Shown here: one piece after another, positions 1-7,105 of the stretch
How positions within the stretch are numbered: the first letter of the stretch is position 1
Layout: each line of letters begins with the position of its first letter
Assembly: GCA_934650975.1 (NCBI GenBank)
Contig: CAKUFW010000085.1
Span: forward strand, 1-8,144
Origin: an uncultured Collinsella sp.
Lineage (GTDB): Bacteria > Actinomycetota > Coriobacteriia > Coriobacteriales > Coriobacteriaceae
DNA: 8,144 nucleotides
Direction of reading: 5' to 3'
Translations under genes and position numbers: made by a program
Notes under the pieces: generated by a model
Database searches by the model: none
What the model saw: only the letters and a program-made list of their open reading frames with translations
Told to the model about the DNA's origin: nothing

Positions 1-756
1 TCGCTGTTCAACCGCATCCTGGGCGCCGACCGCTCCATCGTGTCCAACATCGCCGGCACCACGCGCGACGCCATCGATACGGTCGTCGAGCGCAACGGCA
101 AGCACTACCGCATGGTCGACACCGCGGGCATTCGCAAGAAAAGCACCGTGTACGAGAACATCGAATACTACTCCATGGTCCGCGGTCTGCGCGCCATCGA
201 CCGCGCCGACGTGGCGCTGCTCGTCGTCGACGCCTCCGTGGGCGTTACCGAGCAGGATCAGAAGGTCATGGGCCTTGCCATCGAGCGCGGCTGCGCCATC
301 GTGGTACTGCTTAACAAGTGGGACCTGCTCGACGACGACCGCAAGCGCGAGGCCTGCATGGAGACCGTCGACCGCCGTCTGGGCGTCATGGCTCCTTGGG
401 CCCAGTACCTGCGCATCTCTGCACTGACCGGCCGCAGCATCGAAAAGATCTGGGCCATGGTCGATGCCGCCGAGAAGACGCGCTCACAAAAGATCACCAC
501 CTCGCGCCTCAACACCTTCCTCACCGACCTGCGCGAGTTTGGCCACACCGTGGTGGACGGCAAGCGCCGCCTGCGCATGCACTATGTGACCCAGACGGGC
601 GTCAACCCGCCGACGTTCACGTTCTTCGTCAACCACAGCGACCTGGTCAACGACACCTACCAGCGCTATGTCGAGAACCGCATGCGCTCGACCTTCGACT
701 TCGCCGGCACGCCCATTCGACTCTTCTTTAGGAAGAAGGAGCAAAAGGATGCATAA
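1..756 (+). CDS. der: Ribosome-assembly GTPase Der (EngA), C-terminal part, 5' truncated
   Basis: Der is a double-G-domain GTPase that acts in the cytoplasm on assembly of the 50S ribosomal subunit. The open frame runs in from base 1, so the gene starts before the window; the GTG at 40 is an internal Val codon, not a start. The 251 visible residues begin just after the P-loop of the second G domain (SLFNRILGAD). They then show the G2 region NIAGTTRD, the G3 DTAG at about 40-43 followed by GIRKK, G4 NKWD at 105-108 and G5 SALTG at 140-144. The KH-like C-terminal domain spans roughly 165-246 and ends in a basic tail (FFRKKEQKD). The first G domain is off the window. The last 8 bases overlap the start of plsY, and a der-plsY-gpsA order is common in Gram-positive bacteria. 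The identification is secure. Confidence 0.97.
   Translation, partial: SLFNRILGADRSIVSNIAGTTRDAIDTVVERNGKHYRMVDTAGIRKKSTVYENIEYYSMVRGLRAIDRADVALLVVDASVGVTEQDQKVMGLAIERGCAIVVLLNKWDLLDDDRKREACMETVDRRLGVMAPWAQYLRISALTGRSIEKIWAMVDAAEKTRSQKITTSRLNTFLTDLREFGHTVVDGKRRLRMHYVTQTGVNPPTFTFFVNHSDLVNDTYQRYVENRMRSTFDFAGTPIRLFFRKKEQKDA
736..741 (+). promoter_or_regulatory. Ribosome binding site that fixes the plsY start
   Basis: AAGGAG lies inside the end of der, 7 bases before the ATG at 749. The upstream in-frame ATG at 668 lies deep in der and would add 27 residues unlike the PlsY N-terminus. The 749 start is therefore preferred. Confidence 0.8.
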
Positions 757-1432
757 TCCGATTCTGCTGACCGCCATCTGTGCCGTGGTCTCGTTCTTTA
801 TCGGAGCGATTCCGTTTGGCCTGATCCTGGGCCGCGTGTTCAACCACACGGACATTCGCAAGGCGGGCTCCGGCAACATCGGCACCACCAACGCCCTGCG
901 CGTGGCCGGCCCTAAGGTGGCCGCGCTCACGCTGCTGCTCGACTGCCTTAAGGGCGCCATCTGTGTCATCATCGCGCGCCCGCTCATCGCGAGCGTGGGC
1001 TACGGCTTTCCCGTGAGCATCATGGCTCCTGGTGCCGCCGGCGACTGGATGCTCGGCGTTATTTGCCTGGCAGCCGTGTGGGGCCACATCTTCTCGCCCT
1101 ACCTCAACTTTCGCGGCGGCAAGGGCATCGCCGTGGGACTGGGTGTGATTCTTGCCTGGTACTGGCCCATTGGCCTGTCACTGCTGGGCATGTTTATCGT
1201 GGCCGTCGCCATCACCAAGTACGTGTCGGTGGGCTCGCTTGCCGCCGCCATCGGTCTTCCCATCGCCGCCTGCGCGGTCTTTCCGTACAGCAGCCTGGGC
1301 CTCAAGTTTTGCATGGCGATGATCGGCATCACCGTGGTGTGGGCCCATCGCGCGAACATCAAAAAGCTCATGACCGGTAAGGAGTCCAAGCTCTCGTTTA
1401 CCAAGCGCGTCACCGAGCCCGACGATAAGTAG
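749..1432 (+). CDS. plsY: Acyl-phosphate:glycerol-3-phosphate acyltransferase PlsY
   Basis: PlsY is a membrane enzyme that moves an acyl group from acyl-phosphate to position 1 of glycerol-3-phosphate, giving lysophosphatidic acid, the first step of phospholipid synthesis in the PlsX/PlsY route. The product is 227 residues, close to the usual family length or slightly longer. It is strongly hydrophobic with several membrane segments, the first at about 5-28. The three family motifs are visible: GSGNIGTTNALR at 40-51, GHIFSPYLNFRGGKGIA at 112-128 with the glycine-rich GGKG, and HRANIKKLMTGKE at 200-212. The gene overlaps der by 8 bases. It is followed 9 bases later by gpsA, which makes its acyl acceptor, so the two neighbours form one pathway step. 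plsX is not in the window. Confidence 0.96.
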   Translation: MHNPILLTAICAVVSFFIGAIPFGLILGRVFNHTDIRKAGSGNIGTTNALRVAGPKVAALTLLLDCLKGAICVIIARPLIASVGYGFPVSIMAPGAAGDWMLGVICLAAVWGHIFSPYLNFRGGKGIAVGLGVILAWYWPIGLSLLGMFIVAVAITKYVSVGSLAAAIGLPIAACAVFPYSSLGLKFCMAMIGITVVWAHRANIKKLMTGKESKLSFTKRVTEPDDK

Positions 1433-1441
1433 GAGAGAGTC

Positions 1442-2449
1442 ATGAATGTTGCGCTGATTGGCTCCGGCTCCTGGGGAACCGCCGTCGCCGGCCTTGCCGC
1501 CGCGCGAGCCGAGCGCGTGACCATGTGGGCCCACAGCGAGCAGACGGCCGCCGGCATTAACGGCGAGCACCGCAATCCCCGCTATCTGGTGGACTACGTG
1601 CTGCCGGAAAACGTTGTCGCCACGACGGACTTGGCCCAGGCGCTCGACGGCGCCGAGGCCATCATCTTTGCCGTGCCTTCGACACACCTGCGTGACGTCT
1701 GCCACCAGGCGGCGCCGTTCATCGCGGACGAGACCCCGGTTCTGTGCCTCACCAAGGGCATCGAGCCCGAATCCGGCCTGCTCATGAGCGAGGTCATCGC
1801 TAGCGAGATCGGCAACGAGTCGCGCGTGGCGGCGCTCTCGGGCCCCAATCATGCCGAGGAAATCTGCCGCGGCGGGCTTTCGGCCGCCGTCATCGCCAGT
1901 GAAGACCAACAGGTGGGGGAGACCTTTAAAGATCTGTTGCTGTCCACGGCCTTCCGCATCTATCTGTCGCAGGACATGACCGGCGTCGAGGTTTGCGGCG
2001 CTATGAAAAACGTCATCGCCATCGTGTGCGGCATCTCCGCCGGTTCGGGCGCGGGCGACAACACGCTCGCCCTCATCATGACGCGCGGTCTGGCCGAGAT
2101 CAGCCGCCTGGTGCACGCCCGCGGAGGCCAGGCCATGACCTGCATGGGACTTGCCGGCATGGGCGACCTTATCGCCACCTGCACCTCGGGGCATTCGCGC
2201 AACCGCACCTTTGGCTACGAGTTTGCCCACGGCGTGTCGCTCGACGAGTATCAGGAGCGCACGCATATGGTGGTCGAGGGTGCCGTCGCGGCCCGCAGCG
2301 TCAGCGAACTCGCCCGCTCACTGGGCGTAGACATTCCGCTCACCTTTGCCGTGGAGCAAACGCTCTACAACGGTGTTACTTTGGATAGGGCGCTCGAGAT
2401 TCTTACCGACCGCGTCCCCTCCCAAGAGTTCTACGGACTCACCGACTAG
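1442..2449 (+). CDS. gpsA: NAD(P)+-dependent glycerol-3-phosphate dehydrogenase GpsA
   Basis: This cytoplasmic enzyme reduces dihydroxyacetone phosphate to sn-glycerol-3-phosphate, the backbone for phospholipids and the direct substrate of PlsY encoded just upstream. The protein is 335 residues, the normal size. The N-terminal Rossmann fold opens with GSGSWGTA at 7-14. Conserved lysine-containing CLTKGIE is at 102-108, SGPNHAEE at 133-140, and the general-base lysine sits in GAMKNVIAI (K189). GAGDN (203-207) and SRNRTFG (252-258) belong to the C-terminal substrate-binding domain. AGGAG at 1431-1435, overlapping the plsY stop, is 6 bases before the ATG and supports this start. The gap to plsY is 9 bases, so the two are almost certainly co-transcribed. 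Confidence 0.97.
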   Translation: MNVALIGSGSWGTAVAGLAAARAERVTMWAHSEQTAAGINGEHRNPRYLVDYVLPENVVATTDLAQALDGAEAIIFAVPSTHLRDVCHQAAPFIADETPVLCLTKGIEPESGLLMSEVIASEIGNESRVAALSGPNHAEEICRGGLSAAVIASEDQQVGETFKDLLLSTAFRIYLSQDMTGVEVCGAMKNVIAIVCGISAGSGAGDNTLALIMTRGLAEISRLVHARGGQAMTCMGLAGMGDLIATCTSGHSRNRTFGYEFAHGVSLDEYQERTHMVVEGAVAARSVSELARSLGVDIPLTFAVEQTLYNGVTLDRALEILTDRVPSQEFYGLTD

Positions 2450-2467
2450 CGCAGAAAGGCTTCTACC

Positions 2468-3139
2468 ATGGGTTCCATCAAAATCGCTCCGTCCGTCCTC
2501 TCGGCCGACATGGCCAACCTCAAGGGCGAGCTCGACAAGATCGCCGGTGCCGACTACGTGCACTTCGACGTTATGGACGGCCACTTTACCGGCAATCTTA
2601 CCTTTGGCGTCGACATCCTCAAGGCCGTCAAGCGCTCCACCGATGTACCGGTCGACGCGCACCTGATGGTGTCGAACCCCGACGAGACGGTCGATTGGTA
2701 CGCCGATGCCGGTGCCGATATGATCACCGTGCATTACGAGGCTTCCACGCACCTGCACCGCACGCTTACCCATCTGCAGCAGCGCGGCGTCAAGGCCGGC
2801 GTGGTGCTCAACCCCGCCACCCCCGTGTGCGTACTCGAGAGCATCATCGACGTCGTCGATATGGTGCTGCTGATGAGCGTGAACCCCGGCTTTGGCGGAC
2901 AGAGCTTTATCCCGGGCACCATCGCCAAGCTCCACGAGCTCAAGGCCATGTGTGAGCGCCACGGCGTGTCGCCCATGATCGAGGTTGACGGCGGCATTTC
3001 TTCCAAGAATATCGCCGAGGTCGTCAAGGCTGGCGCCAACGTGCTCGTAGCCGGCTCTGCCGTATTTAAGTCCGAAGACCTCGCCGCCGAGGTTGCACTG
3101 CTGCAGAAGCTGGGCAACGAGGCCACACAGGAGGCATAA
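2468..3139 (+). CDS. rpe: Ribulose-5-phosphate 3-epimerase
   Basis: Rpe is a cytoplasmic metal-dependent TIM-barrel enzyme that interconverts ribulose-5-phosphate and xylulose-5-phosphate in the pentose phosphate pathway. The 223-residue product has the family length. The metal ligands are visible as H32 and D34 in VHFDVMDGHF, H65 in DAHLMV, and D174 in EVDGGI; D34 and D174 also serve as the acid/base pair in this family. The flexible loop MSVNPGFGGQ is at 136-145, and the phosphate-binding end is formed by DGGI and GSAVF (196-200). A small departure is TGNLTFG at 41-47, where many homologues have a proline before the Asn. An AGAAAGG ribosome site (2453-2459) precedes the ATG by 8 bases. The gene sits 18 bases after gpsA. 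Confidence 0.96.
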   Translation: MGSIKIAPSVLSADMANLKGELDKIAGADYVHFDVMDGHFTGNLTFGVDILKAVKRSTDVPVDAHLMVSNPDETVDWYADAGADMITVHYEASTHLHRTLTHLQQRGVKAGVVLNPATPVCVLESIIDVVDMVLLMSVNPGFGGQSFIPGTIAKLHELKAMCERHGVSPMIEVDGGISSKNIAEVVKAGANVLVAGSAVFKSEDLAAEVALLQKLGNEATQEA

Positions 3140-3145
3140 ACCCTT

Positions 3146-4324
3146 ATGACCGCAGGTCAAAACCGCATACCCGTGAATCTTGACTATGCCGCCTCGACGC
3201 CCATGCGCGCCGAGGCGTGCCTTGCGCAGCGCGAATACGACGAAAGCGAGCTTGCCGGCGTCAACCCCAACTCGCTGCACTCGCTCGGCCGCAAGGCCGC
3301 CGCGCGCCTGGAAGTCGCCCGTCGCGACATCGCCCGCAGCTTTGGCGCACGCGTTCGCCCGTCCGAGATCATCCTTACCAACGGCGGCACCGAGGCCAAC
3401 CAGCTGGCACTGCTCGGCCTTGCCGAGGGCGCACGCCAGCGTGATCGCAAGCGCGACCGTGTGATCGTGTCCGCCATTGAGCACGATTCGATCCTGGACA
3501 ACCTGCCGCTGCTACGTGCCGCCGGCTTTACTGTCGACCTGGTGCAGCCCTGCCGTGCGGGCTACATCGAGCCCCCCGCGCTGAACGACTTGCTGAGCGA
3601 CGACATAGCGCTCGTGAGCATTATGGTCGCCAACAACGAGACCGGCGTGGTGCAGCCCATCCGCGAGCTCGCCGCCGCTGCACACGCTGCCGGCGCCCTG
3701 TTCCACACCGATGCCATCCAGGGCTACCTGCATATTCCGCTCGATGTCACCGAGCTGGGCGTTGACGCCATGACCGTTGCCGCCCACAAGATTGGCGGCC
3801 CCGTGGCGTCCGGCGCGCTCTACCTTAAGAGCCGCACGCCGCTGCGTCCGCGCATCTTTGGCGGCGGACAGGAGGCCGGGCGTCGCGCCGGTACGCAGGA
3901 CCTGCGCACGCAGCTGGCCTTTGCCGCTGCCGCGTCTGCGCTGCTGCCCAATGTGGTCGAGGAGCGCGCGACGCTGCAGGCCCTGTCTGACAAACTCTAT
4001 GCCACGCTTACGGCCCATCCGCGCATTCACGCCACGATGGGCGACTACTCGCAGGCCAATCGTCTGCCGGGCATGGTCTCGATCTACGTCGACGGCATGG
4101 ACTCCGAGGAGCTTATCATCAAGCTCGACGCCGCCGGCTTTGAGGTTTCGGCCGGCTCTGCTTGCTCGAGCGGCAGCATGGACCCGAGCCACGTGCTCAG
4201 CGCCATGGGTATCGGCCGCGAGCAGGCACTGGGCTCGCTGCGTATCTCGTTTGATGACCGCGTGAATCCGGACGATCTGGACGACTTTTCCCAGACGCTG
4301 CTCTCGATCGTAGGCGCCGCATGA
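3146..4324 (+). CDS. Cysteine desulfurase, NifS/IscS-type (class V aminotransferase fold)
   Basis: This PLP enzyme takes sulfur from L-cysteine as an enzyme persulfide for Fe-S clusters, thiolated tRNA or cofactors. The protein is 392 residues, typical of the group. LDYAASTP at 12-19 and NGGTEAN at 79-85 are family motifs. H113 in EHDS is the ring-stacking histidine, and D189 and Q192 lie in HTDAIQG. K215 in AAHKIGGP is the Schiff-base lysine, followed by FGGGQEAGRRAGT. The catalytic Cys is C340 in GSACSSGS, as in class I (NifS/IscS) enzymes. After GGP the usual Lys-Gly is replaced by VAS. The start has AGGAGG at 3129-3134, 11 bases upstream and inside the end of rpe. No scaffold (IscU, SufU) or tRNA thiolase gene is adjacent, so the acceptor cannot be read from context; iscS or nifS would be a guess. 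Confidence 0.93.
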   Translation: MTAGQNRIPVNLDYAASTPMRAEACLAQREYDESELAGVNPNSLHSLGRKAAARLEVARRDIARSFGARVRPSEIILTNGGTEANQLALLGLAEGARQRDRKRDRVIVSAIEHDSILDNLPLLRAAGFTVDLVQPCRAGYIEPPALNDLLSDDIALVSIMVANNETGVVQPIRELAAAAHAAGALFHTDAIQGYLHIPLDVTELGVDAMTVAAHKIGGPVASGALYLKSRTPLRPRIFGGGQEAGRRAGTQDLRTQLAFAAAASALLPNVVEERATLQALSDKLYATLTAHPRIHATMGDYSQANRLPGMVSIYVDGMDSEELIIKLDAAGFEVSAGSACSSGSMDPSHVLSAMGIGREQALGSLRISFDDRVNPDDLDDFSQTLLSIVGAA

Positions 4325-5130
4325 TTGTCTCCGAGTTTGAACGTGCGCTGCTGGCGCGCTACCCCAAGGCGGACGCCGAGGGCTGGGATCATGTAGGGCT
4401 ATCTGTGGGAGATCCCGCTGCAAAGATCACCGGTGTTGCCTGCGCACTCGATGCGACCGAGGCCAACGTGCGCCGCGCTCTTGAGGCCGGAGCCAACGTG
4501 CTGCTGACGCATCATCCGATTTATATCAAGGCACCTGAGGCCTTTTGTCCGGCCGATTCCGCGCGTCCCCAGTGCAGCGCCGCGCTGTACGAGGCAGCTC
4601 GTTGCGGCGTGAGCATCATCTCGCTTCACACCAACCTGGACCGCTCGCACGAAGCGCGCGTTCGCCTGAGCAATTTGCTGGGCGCTGAGCCCATGAGCTC
4701 GCTGGAGCATGTGGACGAGCCTGAGCTCACCGGTCTGGGCGCACTTGCGACCCTCCACGACCCCTGTAACCTGCGCGATCTCGCCAACCGTGCCGCCACG
4801 GCCTATGGCAGTGACCCGCGCGTATGGGGCGAAGCCGAGCGCCCGTGCCGCACCGTAGCCATTCTGGGCGGTTCCCTCGGCGATTTTGGTGAGCTTGCCA
4901 TCGCCGCAGGCGCAGATGTTATTGTGACCGGAGAGGCCGGCTACCACGTGGCTCAGGACCTTGCCCTGCGTGGGCTGCCCGTAATTCTGCTCGGCCACGA
5001 TCGCTCCGAGGAGCCGTTCGTGGATATCTTGATGAACTCTGCAGTTGACGCCGGGGTTGACCCCCGTCATACGATTAAAATACTGAACCCTTGCCAATGG
5101 TGGACTGTGACAAAAGGAGAGAACTTATGA
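4321..5130 (+). CDS. Nif3/DUF34-family metal-binding protein (YbgI/YqfO-like)
   Basis: This is a cytoplasmic member of the widespread Nif3-like (DUF34) family. Members form toroidal oligomers with a dimetal site; their function is uncertain, although some have been annotated as GTP cyclohydrolase I type 2. The protein has 269 residues. Family signatures are GWDHVGLSVGD (21-31), LLTHHPI (61-67), SLHTNLDRS (101-109), VTGEAGYH (202-209) and LLGHDRSEEP (223-232). The likely metal ligands are H64, H65, D107, H226 and E230. At VTGE, many homologues have VTGD. The start overlaps the desulfurase stop as ATGA and has only a weak AGG upstream, which suggests translational coupling. The stop overlaps the next start in the same way. 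In mycobacteria a Nif3 gene is likewise next to a zinc-ribbon gene (Rv2230c/Rv2229c). Confidence 0.92.
   Translation: MIVSEFERALLARYPKADAEGWDHVGLSVGDPAAKITGVACALDATEANVRRALEAGANVLLTHHPIYIKAPEAFCPADSARPQCSAALYEAARCGVSIISLHTNLDRSHEARVRLSNLLGAEPMSSLEHVDEPELTGLGALATLHDPCNLRDLANRAATAYGSDPRVWGEAERPCRTVAILGGSLGDFGELAIAAGADVIVTGEAGYHVAQDLALRGLPVILLGHDRSEEPFVDILMNSAVDAGVDPRHTIKILNPCQWWTVTKGENL
5113..5120 (+). promoter_or_regulatory. Ribosome binding site that fixes the zinc-ribbon protein start
   Basis: AAAGGAGA lies within the 3' end of the nif3-like gene. Its AGGAG core (5115-5119) is 7 bases before the ATG at 5127. The alternative in-frame ATG at 5091 would place this site inside the coding region and add 12 residues that family members do not appear to have. 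Confidence 0.82.
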
Positions 5131-5846
5131 GCGCCGGCGCTACGCTACTCAAGCTGCAACAGATCGATTTGGAGCTCGCCCGCAACAAGAGCGAACTTGC
5201 CAATATGCCGGAGCTCAAGGAGCTCGCTTCCAAACGCAAGACCTATGTGAAGCTCAAGTCCGAGATGACCAAGCTCTACGCTCAGCGCAAGGATCTGGAC
5301 ATTGAGCTCGACGATCTCAACACCACCGAGATTCAGACCAACAACGCCATCGAGGCTGCCAAGAAGCGTCACGTCGATGGTTCCGACTACCGCGAGGTTC
5401 AGGACCTGGAGAATGAACTCGCCACCCTGGCAAAGCGTCTGGACAAGATCGAGCACACCCGCAAGGATGTCGTCGTCGCCCATAAGGAGGCGCTCGACCG
5501 CGAGGCTCGCGCGCAGGCCATCATCGCCAAGTTCGAGGAGGGTGTGAAGGCCGATACCAAGGCCGCCCGCGCCAAGGCCGCCGACCTGCAGGCCCAGATT
5601 GACGCCGCCACCAAGGAGCGCACCGCCCTTGCCGCTACGCTGCCGACCGACGTGCTCACCGATTATGAGCGCCTGCTCAAGCAGTTCCGTGGCCTGGCCG
5701 TCGAGACCATCAAGGGCAACATCCCTACGGTCTGCCACACCGCGCTGCAAGCATCGTCCATGAGCGATCTCAACCACGACGGTAGCGAGATTACGCACTG
5801 CCCGTACTGCCACCGTCTGCTGGTGCTCCCGAGCAAGGAAGCTTAA
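5127..5846 (+). CDS. Coiled-coil protein with C-terminal zinc-ribbon-like domain (CT398/DUF164-type)
   Basis: The 239-residue protein is almost entirely charged, heptad-like helix from about 6 to 185, rich in Lys, Glu, Ala and Leu, consistent with a long antiparallel coiled coil. It includes the conserved-looking stretch GSDYREVQDLENEL (85-98). A short C-terminal domain ends in HCPYCHRLLVLP (224-235). This matches the bacterial zinc-ribbon family with an N-terminal hairpin, which has no settled biochemical role. The second zinc knuckle is intact (C225, C228). The first keeps only C203 (TVCHTAL), with Pro200 where the partner Cys is expected, so H204 or H224 may help or zinc binding may be lost. 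The start overlaps the nif3-like stop as ATGA, so the two proteins are probably made together. It is cytoplasmic, with no signal peptide or membrane segment. Confidence 0.85.
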   Translation: MSAGATLLKLQQIDLELARNKSELANMPELKELASKRKTYVKLKSEMTKLYAQRKDLDIELDDLNTTEIQTNNAIEAAKKRHVDGSDYREVQDLENELATLAKRLDKIEHTRKDVVVAHKEALDREARAQAIIAKFEEGVKADTKAARAKAADLQAQIDAATKERTALAATLPTDVLTDYERLLKQFRGLAVETIKGNIPTVCHTALQASSMSDLNHDGSEITHCPYCHRLLVLPSKEA

Positions 5847-5849
5847 ACG

Positions 5850-7061
5850 ATGGCGGCGCCCAACAATTCAATGCAACTTGAGGGAAAAACGATCCTGCTG
5901 GGTATTACCGGCGGGATCGCCGCCTATAAGTCGTGCAATATCGTGCGCCTGCTGCAAAAGCGCGGCGCGCGCGTCAAGGTCGTTATGAGCGAGCATGCCA
6001 CCGAGTTTGTGGGGCCGCTTACCTTCCGTGCGCTCACCAACGAGCCCGTCGCCGTGGGTCTGTTCGACGACCCCTCCGACCCCATCCACCACATTTCACT
6101 CGCGCAGGAACCCGATCTGGTGATCGTGGCGCCCGCGACGGCCAATATCATCGCCAAGATGGCCAACGGCATCGCCGACGACCTCATCTCCACCACGCTG
6201 CTCGCCACGCCGCGACCCATTGTGATCGCGCCGGCCATGAACAATGGCATGTGGAAGGCGCCGGCGACGCAGGCCAATATGGCCACGTTGCGCGACCGTG
6301 GCGTCCATGTGGTGGGACCCGGCAGCGGCTACCTTGCCTGCGGCGACGTGGACACGGGACGCATGAGCGAGCCCGAGGACATCGTTGAGGCCATCTGCGA
6401 GGTATTCAACCCCGCGCCCCAGGACCTCGCAGGCAAGCGCATCGTCATCACTGCCGGCCCCACGCATGAGCCGATCGACCCCGTGCGCTTCATTGGCAAC
6501 CGTTCTTCGGGCAAGATGGGTATCGCCCTGGCGGGGGAGGCCGCACGTCGCGGTGCCGCCGTCACGCTCGTGCTGGGACCGACATCGCTCGACGTTCCCC
6601 ACGGCGTAGAGTGCGTGCGCGTGCAGACCGCCGCAGAGATGCTGCAGGCGGCGTTAAACGCCTTCCTGACGGCCGACGCTGCCATTTGCGCGGCAGCCGT
6701 CGCCGACTACACGCCCGCGGCCCCTGCGGACCACAAGCTCAAAAAGGCCAACGAACGCTTGAATCGCATCGAGCTCGTCGAGACCGTTGATATTTTGGCT
6801 GAGCTTTCGCGCCAAAAGGGAGAGCGGTGCGTGATCGGCTTTGCAGCCGAGACCGATAACGTCTTGGAGTACGCTGAGCGTAAATTGGCCCGCAAGGGCT
6901 GCGATGCGATTATCGCCAACGACGTCTCACGCGCGGATTCGGGCTTTGGAACCGAAACCAACAAGGCTTGGATTGTGAGCGCAACGGGCACGCAAGAACT
7001 TCCTGTGCTAACAAAACCCCAGCTCGCTGATACAATTTTGGACTTGCTCAAAAATAATTAA
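5850..7061 (+). CDS. coaBC: Bifunctional phosphopantothenoylcysteine decarboxylase / phosphopantothenate-cysteine ligase CoaBC
   Basis: CoaBC joins cysteine to 4'-phosphopantothenate (CoaB) and decarboxylates the product to 4'-phosphopantetheine (CoaC, FMN-dependent), two middle steps of coenzyme A synthesis. The 403-residue length is usual for the fusion. The CoaC half (about 8-185) shows ITGGIAAYK (19-27), the catalytic H81 in HHISL, the FMN-site APATAN (95-99), APAMNN with N131, and C164 in LACGDVDTGRM. The CoaB half (about 193-402) shows TAGPTHEPIDPVRFIGNRSSGKMG, with N218, then AAAVADYTP (281-289), K297 in DHKLKK, and GFAAET (330-335). Position 168 is Asp where many homologues have Gly in the flap motif. 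AAGGAA at 5835-5840, 9 bases upstream, supports the ATG at 5850; the ATG at 5871 has no such site. It is probably the last gene of the operon. Confidence 0.97.
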   Translation: MAAPNNSMQLEGKTILLGITGGIAAYKSCNIVRLLQKRGARVKVVMSEHATEFVGPLTFRALTNEPVAVGLFDDPSDPIHHISLAQEPDLVIVAPATANIIAKMANGIADDLISTTLLATPRPIVIAPAMNNGMWKAPATQANMATLRDRGVHVVGPGSGYLACGDVDTGRMSEPEDIVEAICEVFNPAPQDLAGKRIVITAGPTHEPIDPVRFIGNRSSGKMGIALAGEAARRGAAVTLVLGPTSLDVPHGVECVRVQTAAEMLQAALNAFLTADAAICAAAVADYTPAAPADHKLKKANERLNRIELVETVDILAELSRQKGERCVIGFAAETDNVLEYAERKLARKGCDAIIANDVSRADSGFGTETNKAWIVSATGTQELPVLTKPQLADTILDLLKNN

Positions 7062-7066
7062 AAAAG
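7048..7066 (+). promoter_or_regulatory. A/T-rich UP-element-like tract upstream of the tRNA-Pro promoter
   Basis: Apart from its first and last bases the tract is nearly all A and T, with an A run at 7060-7065. It begins in the last codons of coaBC and ends just before the proposed -35. Relative to a start near 7106 it occupies about -58 to -40, where the RNA polymerase alpha C-terminal domain binds UP elements. UP elements are typical of strong stable-RNA promoters. The assignment is by position and composition only. Confidence 0.5.
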
Positions 7067-7069
7067 TTC

Positions 7070-7103
7070 TTGCGCAAGGACAAAGTTTCGGGTTAATATA
7101 CTC
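7070..7103 (+). promoter_or_regulatory. Predicted promoter of the tRNA-Pro gene
   Basis: A candidate -35 TTGCGC (7070-7075) is followed after 18 bases by TAATAT (7094-7099). The overlapping TATACT (7098-7103) matches the -10 consensus better but would leave a 22-base spacer. Transcription would begin around 7106-7110, about 35 bases before the mature tRNA. No terminator separates coaBC from it, so read-through from the operon may also feed the tRNA. Confidence 0.55.
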
Positions 7104-7105
7104 CC

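Noticed and set aside
668..748. Longer plsY starting at 668
   Set aside because: The extension lies within der, lacks a ribosome site and does not resemble a PlsY N-terminus.
2318..3484. 388-codon minus-strand open frame, and the 362-codon one at 1178-2266
   Set aside because: They lie opposite gpsA, rpe and the desulfurase, which have clear catalytic motifs. Long antisense frames are a by-product of GC-rich third positions.
5091..5126. Longer zinc-ribbon protein starting at 5091
   Set aside because: The strong AAAGGAGA site at 5113-5120 points to the ATG at 5127, which also gives the ATGA coupling.
7066..7081. Minus-strand intrinsic terminator formed by CTTGCGCAAG plus the T run opposite 7060-7065
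   Set aside because: With a minimum loop the continuous stem next to the loop is only 3 bp, and no minus-strand gene ends there.
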